Positions 42,531-55,591 of a stretch of DNA of 64,000 nucleotides are shown here, piece after piece. The position numbers were made by a program, and so were the translations under genes. The stretch covers positions 27,320,281 through 27,384,280 of the forward strand of contig CM056391.1 of assembly GCA_029718625.1 (NCBI GenBank), read 5' to 3'. Positions within the stretch are counted from its first letter, which is position 1; the number at the start of each line of letters is the position of its first letter. This DNA is from Synaphobranchus kaupii (Eukaryota > Chordata > Actinopteri > Anguilliformes > Synaphobranchidae). The notes beneath the pieces are model-generated. The model saw only the letters and a list, made by a program, of their open reading frames with translations, was not told the DNA's origin and made no database searches.

Positions 42531-44135
42531 TGGAAAGAATGAAGCCATTAGCTATATTAACATTAAAAAACATTAGTATGAAGCATTTTTATTGGACGAT
42601 AAGCTTGATGAGCAGGTATACGGACCATACCCTCAAATAATAATTCTCCCCATTGGATAACATCGCGACGGAGGCAGGCAGTTTGGCAGGAGAATGGGAA
42701 GAAGAAGAAGCGGAAGAGAAATACGGCAAAATAAGCCAAGTTTTGGGCTTTATTGTGTGGATGTGTGAAGTTGTATCTGAATGCTGTGTGGTTACATAAG
42801 GTCAGAACATACAGAAGTTAATGTTTTTAAGGGCTGAGAGTCTATGGTCATTGTGGTTACTTCTGTAGGAAACCCTGAAAAGTGCCAAACTCTCGGTGCT
42901 GTATAGGTATGGGGCATGCCCCACCAAGCCGTAACTTGGCGGATGGCATACCTGCCATCCCAATACGCACTCAGCGCAATGTCCTTACATGTGACTGTCT
43001 CTAGTAGAGTTTTGTCACGTGATGGATTCACAATCCTTCCAGAATCCATACAGGCATGGCACGCACGGACGCATGCATGGCACGCGCACACGCACGCGGA
43101 CAAACACAAACACACACACACACACACACACACACAACCGCTGGACCGCACAGCAGTGCCACCACTCCCTTTTCTCCGGTTTTCTCTGAACAGTGCTAGC
43201 TTGTCCTGCCTTCTACCTTCACAACAAAGTTGAAAGCAGGAAAGGTTCTGGGTGGATTCCTGTGTCCAAGCAGTCAATGGGTAGATTGGGAGAGTGAAGG
43301 AAAACAACCTGTGCCAGACTGAACCAGAATAAGTAAGAGAAGTGCTCCAATCTGCTGGCTGCTCTGAGATTTAGCTGAGGTGGACTAACACCCAGAGCGA
43401 GAATATTCTTCCTGTGAGACAGAAGCAAGCATGTGCTGGTCTTTGTGTTGCTGGCAGAGGATACCTGTTCATGCCTTTTTTCAGGGGGATAATAATTATA
43501 CTTGAATTTCACAGACAAACTAAGTCTTAGTCCTGCAGAACAAAGGAAAAAGCTCAGAATAGCGATTTGTTGTCAGTTTACACCTGTGCACATACAGAGA
43601 GAGGAAACCGGTTCACAGAGAGAACCCGTGCCCCGGCACCTGTCAGCTGTATGTGGGCTGCACTTGCCGAGATAGGTGAAGGCCGAGAGAGGAGGCGGGT
43701 GATGATATTCCTCTCCCTCCCCTTGCTGCTGGCAGAAAGAGGACTCATCACTGGTGGTAAACCATAGGCATTATGAGTGCTGGCATTTAACCCATCCAGG
43801 TGTTAAGATCACAAATATGTGATTAGAATGCTCTTTACTGAACATTCTACTGCTGATGTAACAGTCACTATGGGAAAGCAGTGGAGTTCTAGAACACTGA
43901 CTTAGAATTTTGAAAGAAAAAAAAACCATTCCAAAAAACCTACTCTTCAAAGAGTTCATTAGAAACATGGAGCGGCTACTACGTGTGTGGTCTGTAAAAG
44001 GCCCAGAGAACACTTTTGCTCCCTAAATAAAGAGATCTGGTGATGTGGGAGAACAGGAAATTGATTAATTACACTGGAATAGAGTTACACATTAATGAGT
44101 GCAAGTTGTAGAGGGGCTCACATGCCATTTGACTT
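42531..44135. other. Unique DNA with CA microsatellite
   Basis: The CA tract is at 43103-43136, preceded by CACG/CGCA words. A 171-codon minus frame (42792-43307) runs through it and its Cys/Val stretch is an artefact. No domains. Confidence 0.45.
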
Positions 44136-44139
44136 TACC

Positions 44140-44350
44140 AAAACAAATACTAGTTTGAATTTTCTCATTATGTTACAGACTTGAGGCAGGGTCAAATGGA
44201 AACTTGGTCAGCCTCCGAGTGGCTAATTAGGATGTACATGCCGACAGCCATTTGGACAAAGAAATGCCTGACATTAATTGCAATGCAGTAACTGTTAGCC
44301 AGCTGTCATGCCTTTCATAAACATATCACAATGAAACCTCTGAGACCAAA
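44140..44350. promoter_or_regulatory. Candidate conserved non-coding element
   Basis: Complex repeat-free text with GTGGCTAATTAGGATG (44220 on), TTTGGACAAAGAAATGCC, GACATTAATTGCAATGC (44270 on) and CAGCTGTCATGCC (44300 on). Homeodomain, SOX-like and E-box words lie together. Enhancer role inferred. Confidence 0.4.
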
Positions 44351-44773
44351 TAATAGACCAGCCTTTAAAGTTACACTGGGTAGCAACCATATGCTTTCAC
44401 TAGGAATTACAGAGAGAGAGAGAGAAAGAAAGAGAGACTACATTGAAATGATTACACTGAAATTGTGGACTTAAGGAAAAATAATTCTTTATATAAAATA
44501 ATGTCACAAAAATTGTCACTAAAATGACAAGTAATCACTGTGATCCTCATGATTATTCTTATCCCAGATTCATATTAATATCCCTGGAGAAAGATACTGG
44601 TCTCAATGCCTGTGTACGGTAAGCAAGGATCCCGTTATAGAAATTATGTAACATCGTCAGTCATCAAAATAAATCACATCTGACATCAAACGCAAACAAT
44701 AAATTTCAGCTCCGTCTCAGACCCCTTTCATGCAGTCTCATCATTTTGGAAGTTAAAAACAGGATACAGATGG
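44351..44773. other. Unique DNA with a short GA tract
   Basis: GA-rich at 44411-44438; otherwise nothing. Confidence 0.5.
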
Positions 44774-44953
44774 GTCTGTGGGTGTACTACGAAGCAGGAT
44801 TACTGCATTAGCTGAATAATTGCACTGACTAAAATGCAGAACAGCTCTTCTGACTTCAGTCCACGTTCCAGATTTGCGAGGGTTCCGGGTTTTACTCAGT
44901 GCAGTTATCCAGCTAACTCAAAAATCCTGCATCATAGCATACCCCCCCTGGTC
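44774..44953. mobile_element. Palindromic MITE, copy 2
   Basis: Same family as 12138-12319: GTACTACGAAGCAGGATTAC at the left, TTCCGGGTTTTACTCAGTGC and CAGTTATCCAGCTAACTCA near the right, ending CATACCCCCCCTGGTC. The arms have diverged more than in copy 1 (for example CATCATAGCATACC for CTTCGTAGTATACC). No clear target duplication. Confidence 0.8.
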
Positions 44954-45934
44954 TTTGGCGTATCACGTTTTTCACTGAAGAGAGACAGAGATTTATCTGG
45001 AACCCCTGCTGTTACTGAAGGGTATGAACTAAGCTCTCTACACTTTTCGGCACTAGCTAGTTTTTGCACGACAAACAAAACAGGGCAGAGTAAATAGACA
45101 CTTCACTAAAAAAATACACTTGTGCTTCAGCAACAAAAACAGGCATGAGTAAAGGGTCCACTTCCAAAAGCACTCATCACAAAGAGACGGCCCATGTTAA
45201 TGCATTATTCATTTTCAAGTAAATGATTCCGCGTCAATAACTGCAAGCCTCCTGCACTAGTACAGTGCTAAGTACAAAAACACACACGCACACACGCACA
45301 CACACACACACACACATGCGCGCGCAAGCACACAGGTGATATCCTGAGTTTATCATTTCTCATTTGTTCTGGTGAGCTTATTTAAAAAGGATAATCAGGG
45401 ACATGGTTTCAAATGAAAGCACTGTGTTTACCAAACTCTTACCAAGCAGATAACTCGCTTCACGTTACAGTAGACTTAATTAGTATATGGATGACAAATT
45501 CAATGAACAGAGACGCGACTGAAAACATCATACGCATGTCAATCATAACAAACATCACACATGATGAATGGAATACTTGCAAATAGTTCATCTTCATTTG
45601 CTTATGATGGCGGTGTGATCTTAAACAGTCCATCGCCTCATTATTCCACAGCGTCGCCTGCACTGAAGATAAGCGAACGTATGCTTCCTGCCATGACCGG
45701 TCCTGAAGGAAGCCGCCGTTTCAAGGTGCGTTCTCAGAAGTACTCCATTTAAAAATAGCACTGCTGAACTTGTATATGCGGCCCTTGCAGCCAGATGGCA
45801 TCTACATAATATGAGGAATTACTGGGGGAAATGGGGAAATGAACATCAGGTATGAAAAATACATTTTTAGACCATTTAAAACACCTCGATTGAGCGAGAA
45901 ACGGGGGACACGCGGGCCCTCAGATATGACATTT
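44954..45934. other. Unique DNA with CA microsatellite
   Basis: CA/CACG tract at 45281-45316 passes into GCGCGCG. Nothing else recognised. Confidence 0.5.
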
Positions 45935-46250
45935 TAGAAGGGGTGGAGGGTGTCGGAATTAATTACGCCCCCTTGAGAGGCAGCTGGTGAGCCCGGGCTT
46001 CTACATTACCGGGCACTTTCTACCCAAAATCAGGCAGCGAAAGTGCCGGCCCAGCTCGTCCCCATTAGTGACATCTGTTAGGGGTTCCCTGTGAGCTTCC
46101 CTACGGTATCCCTTCTCCCCCCGAGAGGCCTGTGACGTCCGCCGGGTCCAAATCCTGTCTGACTTGCACGGGCGCTCACGCAATCGCTCAGACAATATGA
46201 ACTGCATCGCTAGGCTCGCCGTGATTAAAAGCGGGATCACAGACTGCGTT
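45935..46250. promoter_or_regulatory. Candidate conserved non-coding block
   Basis: Repeat-free, GC-balanced block starting GAATTAATTACGCCC (45956 on) with GGCAGCTGGTGAGCC and CCCATTAGTGACATC. Regulatory role inferred from composition. Confidence 0.3.
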
Positions 46251-46369
46251 TACACTGCGAAATGAAAAAAAACTATTCGGCAGTGGTCACGGACGGAGAA
46301 CGGTAGAGCAAATCACACCGGCGCACTGCAATAGGCGCTTTGTCAGAAAAGGTTAATGGATGCATCTTT

Positions 46370-46641
46370 CTTCCTCAGTGAGCGGAGACAGGGAGAGAGA
46401 GATTAGAGAGAGAATGAGGGAGATCCACTTTTTACAACCTTCTCAGAGGAGGTGAGAGAGACCAGCAGCACAGACAGAAATACACACACACAGACAAACA
46501 CACATAAAGACTGTCCATTCACCCCGACCTCCTGAGGAAGACATTATCACCACAGCAACAGAGAAAATCGCCTATGCACACATCAGAGTGCACCTACGGG
46601 CTCCACAACCCATAGAAACACTCTCACACACAGCCTTTACA

Positions 46642-46689
<48 letters not shown>

Positions 46690-46690
46690 C
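46370..46690. repeat. GA-rich patch and CA microsatellite
   Basis: GA-rich at 46380-46425, then scattered CACACA, then pure (CA)22 at 46645-46688. Confidence 0.9.
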
Positions 46691-47585
46691 TATACTAACA
46701 GCTGGTCACAGTTCTCACCTCTAATCTGCAGCTGAGCAGCGGGTGAGAAGAAACCCCACCATGATTTACATAACAATAAGTGGAGGGGGGGAGGGGGCAT
46801 GATAATGAAGCGATTCTGTGGGCCGAGATAAAGCCGCTCGCACGGGGGAAGCCCAGTCCCCACAGAAAGGAAGGCCGACCCCCAGGGAGCTCGGACCCCA
46901 AAACTCCACGCGCATAACAGCGCCGATCCTCCGAATCCTTGTTGACCAGTCAAAACTCAGGAAGTTCATTTATCCAGATATTTTATTCACCCGCCACAAT
47001 ACGGCTGCTGCAACCTGCAGAAATATCAGCTTGCGTCATTCTACTAACCCCCTCCCCATTGTTTTTCATAATCCTGTTATCCCAGAAAGCCTTGAATTCA
47101 ACATTGTAATGATTTGAAAGCTCAAGGTTACCGAGTTTGCTTTCCCGTGCCATCTTTGCTTTAAGCCAATTCTTTGTCAGACGGCTTTCGAGTTTTGCTG
47201 CAGCTTACCTGTGAACATTGCCGATTTAACATAAAGATGAGAAATTATTACAATTGTTACTGAACATTCAGAAAGAAATCACATGTGTATGCTGCTAAAA
47301 AAAAACAACTGACATTTAACTCAGGACAATTAGCCAAATGGGTTGACTGAATGACTTTCACACAGAAATCACATCCCACATTGTTATTTCATAGCATGCG
47401 AGTTACATTATAAAATATGAAGTACCAAAAATGTAATTGGTGAGAATTCACTTTCCATCACGCTGATATTAGTTCTATTTATATTAGTTCTTCAGCAGAC
47501 ACCACCTCCATTATAACTTAAAGAAAAGTGGTTTCGCTAAAAATAAAGAGTGAATGAAGCTGAATGAAGTTATTTTGCAGTTATT

Positions 47586-47616
<31 letters not shown>

Positions 47617-49000
47617 GCTTAAATCCCACCTAACTGTAATTTTAACTACAATAAACTTTGAGAAAGATACCCAAAAGACGATCAATATTTTCACGTAAAT
47701 AAAGTTAAATAAAAAAAGGGTAAATCATTTTTGCACTTTGAGCGTATCGCTCGGAAGCAGACCACAGGACTGAGGTTTGACCGCTCTGTTGGCTCACCCA
47801 GACGTTCCCTGCGATATCATCATCTCCTGTAATGAAAGCTTTACCTCACCGATTTTCATTTTTATCCCCCTGGGGAACGGGTTCTCTTCCTCATTGGCAC
47901 GGCACCACTACTGTGGATTCAAAGAGAGCGATGCTAATGGATAATACCAACAAGCACTCCAGCAAAAGAAATACGGGATTTATGAGACTAGCTTCTAGAT
48001 TTACTCAACTCTTTTAATTATTCATTGGCCTGCGTTTCCCATTCTTATTAATGAGGCCACGCCCATTCATTCTAAGAAAGACGGTAGCCTTATACTAACA
48101 ACAAAAGTGTTTTGTGAATTCTTCTGTCAACAATACTGTATGATGCATTGTGCTGGAGATGAGTGTAAATAAAATCAAATATTGTGCAAAAACAACCCAA
48201 TAATAATCATCAGGCTGACATCGTGAAATATAAATGAGATTAAAATGAGAGACGCTCCCCTGCTGCTCAATCGCAGTGCTTCATTTTCCTCAGGGCGCAA
48301 ACCGTGCGCTTGCGTAACCCTCGCGTAAAGCCATTACAAAACTGGCGGTCTACACCGATTGACAGACATTGCAGGACAAGACAGACCATTCCTATTTTTT
48401 CCTCAATATTTATCAACAGGAAACGGAGAGTCAATGCTGTGCTTGTGGCCCAGCTCCTACCCGTTTAAAAGATAACTTTTGCGTAAGATCATTGGTGAGG
48501 TAAGTGTAAGATGAAGAGAGAGAAAGGCTAGACATTTCTTCCGGTGAAGATACTGTACAGTATAACTTAGCATAAGCAATCAATCCCCAATACCTTCCGT
48601 GCAGACACCACTTCAATAGCAAAATATTTAGAGAAAACACATACCGGAAAACAATAAACCCTTATTTCTGTTTTGCAAGCCACCGAGAACAGAATAAGAT
48701 GATATATCGCTTTCTTCCGGCCGCGATGCTTATGTATTTAGTCGTGCTCAAAATGTAAACTGTTAGGTAAGCTTTTCAGCCAACGGTGACTGGAGTGCGA
48801 GTGACATGCGTTTATTAAAATGGCCCTGAGAGGAGTACCGGGGAGCATATCTTCAGAGCGTGGCTACATTCAAGGGCCAGAGAGCACGGGAAGGGCGTCG
48901 CTGGCAGAGAAACGGCGCTCTCCAATAAATCTCAGCTTTCTTCCCACCTTCCTGCCTTTCTTTCGGACGACCTTCAGAGGGACGCGAGGAGAGGGGAGGG
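46691..49000. other. Unique DNA with simple repeats
   Basis: (TA)n followed by T16 at 47587-47616, and a 14-bp palindrome ATACTGTACAGTAT at 48550-48563. No credible frames. Confidence 0.5.
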
Positions 49001-49340
49001 GCTCGATCAATTCAGCGCTGGCCTCAGATGGCCCTGATTATCAAGTAATATACTTCGGGGGGCAATCCTTCCTCCAACGACAGCCTGCTAGTCATAAATA
49101 ACACAACCCCCCCCCCCCCCCATCCCTTATCTGCATCTCCCATTAAAAACTAATAAAGGGGGGAGCAGAGGCGCAGTTTAGCCTTTATTTACGCCGTCCT
49201 GCTCAGATGTGTCCGTATCTGGAGATGGTCCCATCTTCAAACCAGAAGCTATTAAAAACTGACGGAGGAGAGGAGTGAATCTCGGCCAAGGTTAACATGG
49301 ATATTGCCCAGCAGGGTCTCTCTACGAAACAGTGCATAGA
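49001..49340. promoter_or_regulatory. Candidate conserved non-coding block
   Basis: Contains CTGATTATCAAGTAATATAC (49035 on), a C14 run at 49108-49121, and repeat-free CAGATGTGTCCGTATCTGG and AGAAGCTATTAAAAACTGAC. Weak-to-moderate compositional call. Confidence 0.25.
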
Positions 49341-51108
49341 AAACAGGGCTTGTGCAGTCATTGCAGTCGAGCTTTTGATTTAGAAATAAATTAAATTATA
49401 CATGGGCAAGATGGGCACAATGCCAGATTAAAAGCCTAGTCACAGAAATCGGCCTGAAGCCTCTATTTGAATATTTAGTCTTGTCAGACTATTTTGTTTT
49501 TGAAAATATTGTTAGACATTGACAAAAATATAATGAGCAACAGTATTGCTAGCAATTTTGTGATGGGGATTAAGTAGTAAGTAAAGAAATAAACCAATCT
49601 ATGGAAGTAAACTGCACAACGGGTGCGTGATACGGTCCTGGCGCACAGCGGAGGCCAGGGTGGTTTACCCTGCTACTTACCAAAGGAATTAGGCTAATCA
49701 CTTTCATTGTGTTTAAATGTGCTTTCACAATAGAAACGGTCTATTTGTTGACTTTGTACATCCACCACAAAAAGTAGTTCCAATATGAAGTTCAGCTTTC
49801 ATCTCTCGTATCATTCATTCAACAAAATTTTATTTTTCTTGCGCCATTTGTGATATTTCAGGTTAACTAAATAAACTACAAAAGCAATGTTGCACCTTGA
49901 AACACATTCTCGATGTTGGTTTAAATTTATGGCAGGCTGGAACGTAAAAATTGGGTTTCATGTGCGCAACAATATGGAGCACTGAAAGTTATTGTTGGTT
50001 TCATAGCTGTGCAATACATTTTCCTTGCAGAATATGGGAAAATAATGAACTTTCAACAAATCAAAATCAAGTTATCATCAAAGTCATGTTATTGCTTGAA
50101 ATAAACATGTTACAATGTTTGAGCTCCTCTGTAATAAAAGGCAATCCGAGCACATTTTTAGTAAAACCGTTCAATCTGGCAGAAGGTTATGCTTTTGTAT
50201 TCCATCCTTTTTTCTTTACTTTCAAGTTATTTCTCAGGCCTGTGAGTCATTGATTTTTACACATCTGAACTGAATAAGCTAATCCTGACAAACAGAATTA
50301 TTTATTTCAGTGTATGTCTAATATGGCTGACGATTTCCTTTTATGAGTACAGTGAGCGTCACATTCCTTGTGAAAGGACGTGAAAACCCTGGTGGCGTTT
50401 GCCCTTTTATCAATCGCATTTGGTATGGACATGAAAAACCCGTTCGGACAAGAGAATCAATACTTCTTTAAAGGCCCTTAAACCACAAGAGAAACGCACG
50501 GTGTACTCAAATAAAATCTAGTTACAAGTGCAATTAGGGACATTACATAGAAAGAGTACACAGTGGCCATAGGGGTCTGGGAAGGAGAGGGCATTGGATT
50601 TGTTCAGTTACTAACCCAATGTCAAGGTACAAAAATATCTGCAGAGAGACATGAGAGTCAATGCATATTATCACTAAACAAAATTAAATCTATTCAATGG
50701 ACTGTGTATATGCTTTCAAGAATACTGAAAAGTGTCTTGCCAGAGTTGTGCTAAGGGTCTTGGGAGGTTTCACTTCAATGTTAAAAGCTAAATTTGCTTA
50801 CTCAAATGGATATCTGACCCAAAACATTGCTGTTCTGTTCAGTTCTGAGGTCGAGGTAGAGCACAGCAAAGGAAATTAATGTGAAGTACAAGTCATTATT
50901 AGGCCCATGCGTCACTATTTGACAGGCCCTGTGGGGATGGTCAGCACATTAAAAGTGCGTCACATTTACGTTCGATAAACACCCTGAACCACCCTACTAC
51001 CAGTGAACTGAGGTGATGGCAGGCCCGTGTGAACAGGTGAACGAGGAGGTACTGGTGAACCTACTCTTTGATCATGCATCTCAGACATCAGGAGGACCAG
51101 TGAGACTG

Positions 51109-51110
<2 letters not shown>
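49341..51110. other. AT-rich unique DNA
   Basis: No repeats or credible frames. Confidence 0.5.
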
Positions 51111-51181
<71 letters not shown>

Positions 51182-51200
51182 CGTGAGAGAGAGAGAGAGA
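51111..51200. repeat. Long GT microsatellite plus GA tract
   Basis: (GT)33, uninterrupted from 51111 to 51176, then GCGTGC and (GA)8. This is the longest dinucleotide run in the window. Confidence 0.95.
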
Positions 51201-54200
51201 ATCGACGGATGTCTGACAGTGACTGAACGGGCAGCCCAGGCTCTCGATAATGAAAAAGAAAGAGCGTTTCCTTTCACAGAGCTAGCTGATCAGGGCGAAG
51301 TGACACCTACGAGAAAAGACAGATCTTCTGATTTGCAGAGAACCTCCTAAGCGAGAACTTGAATTTGAATTACAAACAGGCCAATATCCAGCACGGGCAG
51401 GACGACTTCCTCGCAAGACTGCAAGCTGCGATTACGCCGTCGACGAGACAAGAGGCGCGGCGAAAGCCAGCCGATATTATTATTGCGTTTATGATTTCTC
51501 AGCACGGGGGCAGTAACTATAATGGATTATAGCAACGGGAGCAGGGCTGTCAGTAAGAAGAGTAGGGCATTAAACATTAAAATAAGGACCTGTCGGGCGG
51601 AGGGGGGGGGGGATTCTCGCCAGGGTTGAGGGAGTACAGGAAATATGGTCTCGTTCCATCTTCCTGGCGCAGCAAGCTTTGTGCAGACGGCACTGCAACC
51701 CCGCCCCCATTCGGCGGAGTCTCTTGCTGGCAATAAAAGCAAGAGCAAAGGGTTCTGCTCCATCAGCTGTCAACAGGCTTTCGTTTAAAAAATAAAAAAC
51801 ACAATTATCAATTGCAAACCTCTCAATTGCAATCCCCTTTTGTGTAAGTAAGCCCCTGCCCCATTCCATAAACATTTACGTTCATTTCAGGCATGTCTAT
51901 GCGTCTCTCAGGCATTTTGCATCCTCGCAACTGGCCTGCCACATAAAATGAGCTCCCTCACAGGAAACGGTCTCTGCGATTAGAAAAGCGCATCACACCA
52001 GGATAGCCCAGCAAGAGGTCTGGGAGTGCGGATCAATCTATCCCAGCGGTGCAGACAGGAAATTATGCTGCGCATTCAAATTTCAGGAAGCGTACTGTAT
52101 AAGAACACCAAGACAGTGCTAATTAGTGACGTACACCTTTGACCTCTCGATGACACAAGACTGTATTGATCCTTAAGTAGCAGTCTGATGCATGAAGATA
52201 TAACTTTGAATTTGCACACAACCTTTTGATGATACAACAGAAATATTGTACCGCATAAATATGCAATCCAAATAAAAGAAACCTGCCGACCATCAAAAAA
52301 AACTAACCGAACAGGCAACAACAGGCTTTTTCAATGGCATACAAGAATAATTCCACACAAAATGTAAACCACAGCTCGGAAAATCCTTTTCTTTCGCATT
52401 AAGAGACAAACTGAACGTCTGAAATGGAGCTTAGAGGGCCTGGAACCATGTCGGTAGAGATGAGTGGGTGTAAACCCTGTATCCTCTTTAAGATTGAGTG
52501 TAACGCTCAACTTATTCCCAGTCAGAGCTCTCCAATCAGCTTGCTTAGCGGTCTGTTCTCCAATCTTAGACTGTAATCCGCCCTTCTGTGCCAACCATCC
52601 CACGCTCTTCTGTAGCTGAGGTCCCTGAAACTTAACCGCACACCTGGTTCAGTAGAGCTTCTATGGAACTGCTGTGCTTTCTCCATTTTCGCTTGACAAA
52701 CAGGTCCTGTCCGGCACCATGGTCACATATCTCATATCACATATTAGCCTGCCTCCCCGATATGCTTAGCCTGTAAAAACAGTTCTCTCACGTGCCAAAG
52801 GACATTTTGGTACATCAAAGGGGGAGGGGGGAGCAATTATGGACATCCCAGGTGAAAAATGGAACCAGGAACTTGGCCCAGCAGAAAACGGCCTAAGGCA
52901 TAATTTTTTTTAGTCCAAGGTTTAATTATCATCAACCGAGCTTATAATTATTCCCAGGTCACAACAAACGAGTTTAGCAGTACAAATCCATTACGCACAT
53001 TATTGTTGACAATACCTCAAGCTCAAGTCAGTTTTCACTGAAGATTGAGGAAGATGATTAACGTGGTATTTTAATACAGCCATAAATATTTAAATCATTT
53101 TTTTCTAAATTATTTTTTGTACATGCCAGTTATTATTTATTACTTGGCAGTGAAAAGAAGAAAAAAAATAAAATAAAAAGGTTTCAGAAGAAATCCCAAT
53201 CCCCGAGACACAGGTTTTTTCACTTTTTCCTCCTCCCACCATAGAGAGAATGGTCTTTCAACTACGGATGCAGAAAATGCAGGACGAGGTTCCTTCAGCG
53301 TTTGGGGAGTCGGACCCATATCTTGCTCTCGGACCCAGGGTTCACGCGTAACGCGAGATGAAGTTGTTCTTTTTTTTCCTAAAAGCGCAAACGCAGTGTC
53401 GGTGCGTAAGTATTTCTCAGAGAAAGAGCGCCTCCAATAAAAACGACGCGCATAGGCTACTTTACGAGAGGCAGAACTATATCAGTGAGGTAAAACAAGA
53501 GAAACCGTTCGCAACATTGCTCCAAGCGTTCTCCGGAGTATATCTCTTCTGCCAGTTCGGTGCCCACTAAAATGATTGATAGCAGTGGCAATAATTCCAC
53601 TGACCTTGCCAGAGTAAGGCCTCTCGAGGTGGTAACACGCAACTAGCAGCAGGACTCTGAGGCAATATTTCAGTTCACAGCAGGCAGCGGCCGGTGTGTC
53701 GTCCGCCTACTGATCTATGATAAGAACTGGACACGCACCGTCTTACCTGTCCCCTTAAACTCGCTCTGTGCCCAAATGACCGTGTGTGAGGTTGTTAAAA
53801 CCGCCTCCCGTGTAATTTCAGAAGGCGCTTTGCGGCCCTTATGCCACGGCCGCTGTGAATTTGATTTGCAGCGATGCTGTGTGTGCCCAGCCTGGCCCCG
53901 ACCCCACATTTGGCTTGATTGCATTTGCGCATGTGCGCTTGGGATGAGTACAATGGTGTCTTTTTACCTATGGCCCCACTTAGAGATGGGAATATGATCG
54001 AGTCCGGCATACAGAACTGAGAGACGTGGGGACCATCAAGATCTTTATATAAAAAGAATGTCAGCATCCCTACTGGACGTTAATACAGAGTATTTCTGCA
54101 GCTTGTTCAAATTCAGTTGGACTCACTGTCGCAGATGAGCCCATGTAGACAGCCTCAATTCCAACAAAACAAGCAACACAATTAAAGACAATGAGTAGGC

Positions 54201-55244
54201 ATTTCATGGACAGAGCCATTTTTCCGCATAATGTACAACAATAACAATTATTGTCAATTAGCTTGCACTGCATAACAGATACAACATCAGATGGTCTCAC
54301 TGGCTTGGTTTGATTTGATAGGCAACGTGTAAACCGTAGTAAATACTGGCGCTACGCTTCAAAGCGACCTAGCTAATTAGATAAGAAAATTCTGCTGTGA
54401 GTGATTGCCATCTGTAGAACAGTTTGGTAAATATGACCCAGCCAAGCAAACAGCATTCAAACAATCTATTGAAATATCATCCAAAAGCCATCTGCCAGAC
54501 CTGAATCCCTGCCCTCCATGGTCCAGCAGTAATTAGACAGCACCAGCCTTCAGGAGGTGGGACAAGAGCTGAATTCAAATGCGGTTGTTTGACATTGTTC
54601 CGGCCGCATGCGCTGATACCGTGTACAATGAGCATGCCTGTCTTCTGAGGCTAAACATAACGCAGTCCGATTAAGGGAACGTCCGAGTGGAGTGTGCGCG
54701 TGAGTCCTTGCGTTGGGGGAAGGGGATGTTGAGGGGGTGTTGAGACTGCACACCTGCTAACGCACACGTCTTACGAAGCTGAGAGGAGCTAAACTGACCT
54801 GCCATGGGGGCTTTAGAAAAGAGCTGAGTGTGTAACATGCCATACTGAGTCTGGTGTGTCCTAGTTATACAAAGGATGCAAGAGCCGCATGATTAAGGCC
54901 CAGCATCTGTTCCGACACGCAGCCTTATATACTGATCGCACCATGTTAAACTAAAAATGTATAATTGTAATTAATCGCAAACCTAAATGAACGACAGTCT
55001 CTACACTCGTTATAAAATGCTGTTTCTGGCAAATATGTCATCTGTAGATTTGCTGGTTAACAACGAAGTCCTCAGACACTGTACTCAAAGCCTTCTGGAC
55101 TACAGCACAAATAGCACAACTCACAGATCAGCTGCTAGGTGCAGCGTCAATCTGTTAAAACTGTTAAATGTTTGAAAGACAATTTCAAGCACTATCACTC
55201 TTCAATTTCCCCATGGCACTTTCATACTGCAGCTGTTTTTTTTG
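51201..55244. other. Unique non-coding DNA
   Basis: A G10 run near 51602 and A-rich DNA at 53155-53180. 54530-54660 is repeat-free with GCAGTAATTAGACAGC and may be regulatory. Frames up to 103 codons are chance. Confidence 0.45.
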
Positions 55245-55591
55245 TTTCAGATTTTTCCCCATTTTCTCCCAATTTGGTAGCCAATTGTACCCTGTTGCGA
55301 TTCAATTTCCTGTGTACTGCTGAGAATTTGCCACGACACAACCCTGTCGGCTGGGGGTAGGAAGGAGGTCGCCCCTGACCGTAATTCCAGCACTAGGCGC
55401 TATGTGCGTGCCGAATTTCCCCGTCGAGAACCACCCACCCTCCCCGGGAGCGGCCCAATTTGTGCCTCTCCCTCAAGGCACCGGCCATACTCGGACCTGG
55501 CAGGACCCTGGGGCGCAAACCCAGGTCCTCCGTGTGCAACTGCACTGACTCAAAGGCCAATGCTTTTACCGCTGCGCCACCGCGGCGCCCC
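55245..55591 (-). mobile_element. tRNA-derived SINE, full-length type
   Basis: On the minus strand it starts GGGGCGCCGCGGTGGCGCAG at 55591. The A box TGGCGCAGCGG reverses 55569-55579 and the B-box-like GGTTTGCGCCC reverses 55511-55521. A GC-rich body follows, with a tail of ACAATTGGCTACCAAATTGG and GAGAAAATGGGG ending near 55245. The RNA polymerase III head followed by a separate tail is SINE architecture. A 131-codon frame across it is a by-product. Confidence 0.8.
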
